This document shows positions 4,826-6,183 of a DNA stretch of 6,183 bases, piece after piece (within the stretch, counting starts at the first letter, position 1; each line of letters opens with the position of its first letter). The position numbers and the translations under genes were made by a program. The stretch comes from Legionellales bacterium (lineage in GTDB: Bacteria; Pseudomonadota; Gammaproteobacteria; Berkiellales; Berkiellaceae): NCBI GenBank assembly GCA_023266435.1, contig JAHFQF010000145.1, positions 1-6,183 of the forward strand. Direction: 5' to 3'. The notes below the pieces were generated by a model, which ran no database searches, was not told the DNA's origin, and saw only the letters and a list, made by a program, of their open reading frames with translations.

Positions 4826-6183
4826 ATGATGTTTAGTGTCGATAATCAAATTGCCAATGAAATGAAAGTGAAGCCCGCGCAAGTAGCTAAAGCGATCGCT
4901 TTATTAGAGGAAGGCGCCACAGTACCATTTATCGCGCGATACCGTAAAGAAGCAACCGGCGGCCTCACTGATGTGCAATTACGCTACCTCGAAGAGCGTT
5001 TATTGTACCTCAAAGATTTTTTAGCACGCCGCGAAACCATCCTCGAAAAATTAAAAGCCCTGGAGAAATTAACACCCGAATTAGAGCAAGCACTCATGGC
5101 GGCTCAAACTAAGATGGAAATAGAAGATCTCTACCGTCCACATAAACCCAAACGCCATACCAAGGGACAGATTGCGATTGAAGCAGGTTTACAACCTTTG
5201 GCAGATGCGCTATTAACAGCAACTGACGAGCCCTTGTTGCTTGCGAAAGGTTACATTAATTTAGAGAAAAATGTTCCAGACGAACAAGCCGCTCTTGACG
5301 GTGCAAAAGCGATTTTAATTGAACAAATTTCAGAAATACCCGAAGGGCTAGCTGGTATTCGCCAATTGTGCTTACAAAAAGGTCGCCTGCTGTCACAATT
5401 AAAAGACAAAAAAGAAGCCATTAAAAACGCGAATAAATATCAAGATTACTTTGACCATAATGAGGCATTTGCGCGAGTACCCTCTCACCGTGCTTTAGCC
5501 ATGTTGCGTGGACGTAAAGCAGGCGTATTACGACTCCAGTTAGTGCTCCCTGATGAGTTACAAGATGAACCCATTATGATTCTAAAGAACATACTGAAGC
5601 TCGAGAATTTTAGCAAAGAAACACATACTTGGCTGTATGCATTATTACAGTTATGCTGGAAAGCCAAAATACAACCTCATCTAGAAGCCGATTTATTTCA
5701 GATGATGCGTGAATCTGCAGAAGAAAAAGCCATCCAAGTGTTTGCCTCAAATATTCGCGACGTCTTGATGGCCTCGCCAGCAGGACATAAAAACATTTTG
5801 GGCTTAGATCCCGGAGTACGTACTGGTGTGAAAGTCGCTGTGATTAATAAAACAGGGGCCTCTATTGATACCACCGTTTTATATCCTCATCCCCCTCAAA
5901 AAGCTTGGGATGAATCCAAAGCTGCGTTGAAAAAACTCATTATGCAGCACGAGGTCTCTTTGATTGCGATTGGGAATGGCACAGCCTCTAGAGAAACAGA
6001 GCAACTGGTCAAAGATGTGATTAAAGAAGAGCCTGCGTTGGGTGTTTCTTATTTAGTCGTTTCTGAAGCTGGCGCTTCCGTCTACTCTGCATCAGAACTA
6101 GCCAGTCAAGAACTAAAAGACCTTGACGTTTCTCTGCGTGGTGCCGTTTCCATTGCCAGAAGGTTGCAAGACCCTCTCTCAGA
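4826..6183 (+). CDS. tex: Tex/YhgF transcription accessory protein, N-terminal part (3' end outside window)
   Basis: Tex is a conserved cytosolic nucleic-acid-binding protein related to eukaryotic Spt6 and linked to transcription and RNA metabolism. The frame is open to the window end (452 codons; family members are about 730-780 residues). The N-terminal helical Tex domain carries the signature VPFIARYRKEATGGLTD at about residues 36-52, then EIEDLYRPHKPKR-like wording at about 98-110. The YqgF/RNase H-like domain begins near 323 with LGLDPGVRTG and continues with GNGTASRETE and VSEAGASVYSASELA. The visible end, DVSLRGAVSIARRLQDPL, is a family hallmark; the helix-hairpin-helix and S1 RNA-binding domains should follow outside. 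The stop of bioA (TGA, 4816-4818) overlaps the ribosome site TGAGGA (4816-4821), and the gap is 7 bp, so it is co-transcribed with bioA. An ATG at 4829 is equally well spaced and may be the real start. Confidence 0.94.
   Translation, partial: MMFSVDNQIANEMKVKPAQVAKAIALLEEGATVPFIARYRKEATGGLTDVQLRYLEERLLYLKDFLARRETILEKLKALEKLTPELEQALMAAQTKMEIEDLYRPHKPKRHTKGQIAIEAGLQPLADALLTATDEPLLLAKGYINLEKNVPDEQAALDGAKAILIEQISEIPEGLAGIRQLCLQKGRLLSQLKDKKEAIKNANKYQDYFDHNEAFARVPSHRALAMLRGRKAGVLRLQLVLPDELQDEPIMILKNILKLENFSKETHTWLYALLQLCWKAKIQPHLEADLFQMMRESAEEKAIQVFASNIRDVLMASPAGHKNILGLDPGVRTGVKVAVINKTGASIDTTVLYPHPPQKAWDESKAALKKLIMQHEVSLIAIGNGTASRETEQLVKDVIKEEPALGVSYLVVSEAGASVYSASELASQELKDLDVSLRGAVSIARRLQDPLS

Noticed and set aside
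5485..5667. A 60-codon open frame on the - strand
   Set aside because: It lies inside the Tex coding sequence, which is continuous and recognisable throughout.

Overview
The window reads as chromosomal DNA of a moderately AT-rich proteobacterium, most likely a gammaproteobacterium. BioA, BioD, CysQ and Tex/YhgF all resemble the enterobacterial proteins in motif wording and length. I cannot name the species. A member of the Legionellales or a similar lineage is a guess, not a result. No mobile element, tRNA, rRNA or CRISPR was seen.

Left part (2-1724, + strand): the 3' portion of a membrane-bound family 2 glycosyltransferase (GT2), followed 19 bp later by a membrane-anchored HlyD-type adaptor protein. 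Together they look like the end of an exopolysaccharide synthesis and export operon, loosely comparable to the Alg8/Alg44 pairing but with no PilZ domain on the adaptor.

Middle (1725-2048): a 324-bp gap between two convergent genes, so it should not be a promoter region for either. It holds four exact matches to the DnaA box TTATNCACA, three more with one mismatch (all in the same orientation, several on an exact 12-bp pitch), a stretch with only 4 G/C in 50 bases, and an exact match to the IHF consensus. This is the composition expected of a replication origin (oriC) or, less likely, a DnaA-titrating or DnaA-recharging locus. It is the most interesting part of the window, because it lies next to none of the usual origin neighbours (dnaA, mnmG/gidA, rpmH).

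Right part: bioD and cysQ form a tight two-gene unit on the - strand, with 2 bp between them. bioA and tex form a second unit on the + strand, with 7 bp between them. The two units diverge from a gap of about 50 bp. BioA (DAPA synthesis) and BioD (dethiobiotin synthesis) catalyse consecutive steps of biotin synthesis. CysQ (3',5'-bisphosphate nucleotidase) and Tex (transcription-associated RNA-binding protein, cut by the window end) are carried along without an obvious pathway link.
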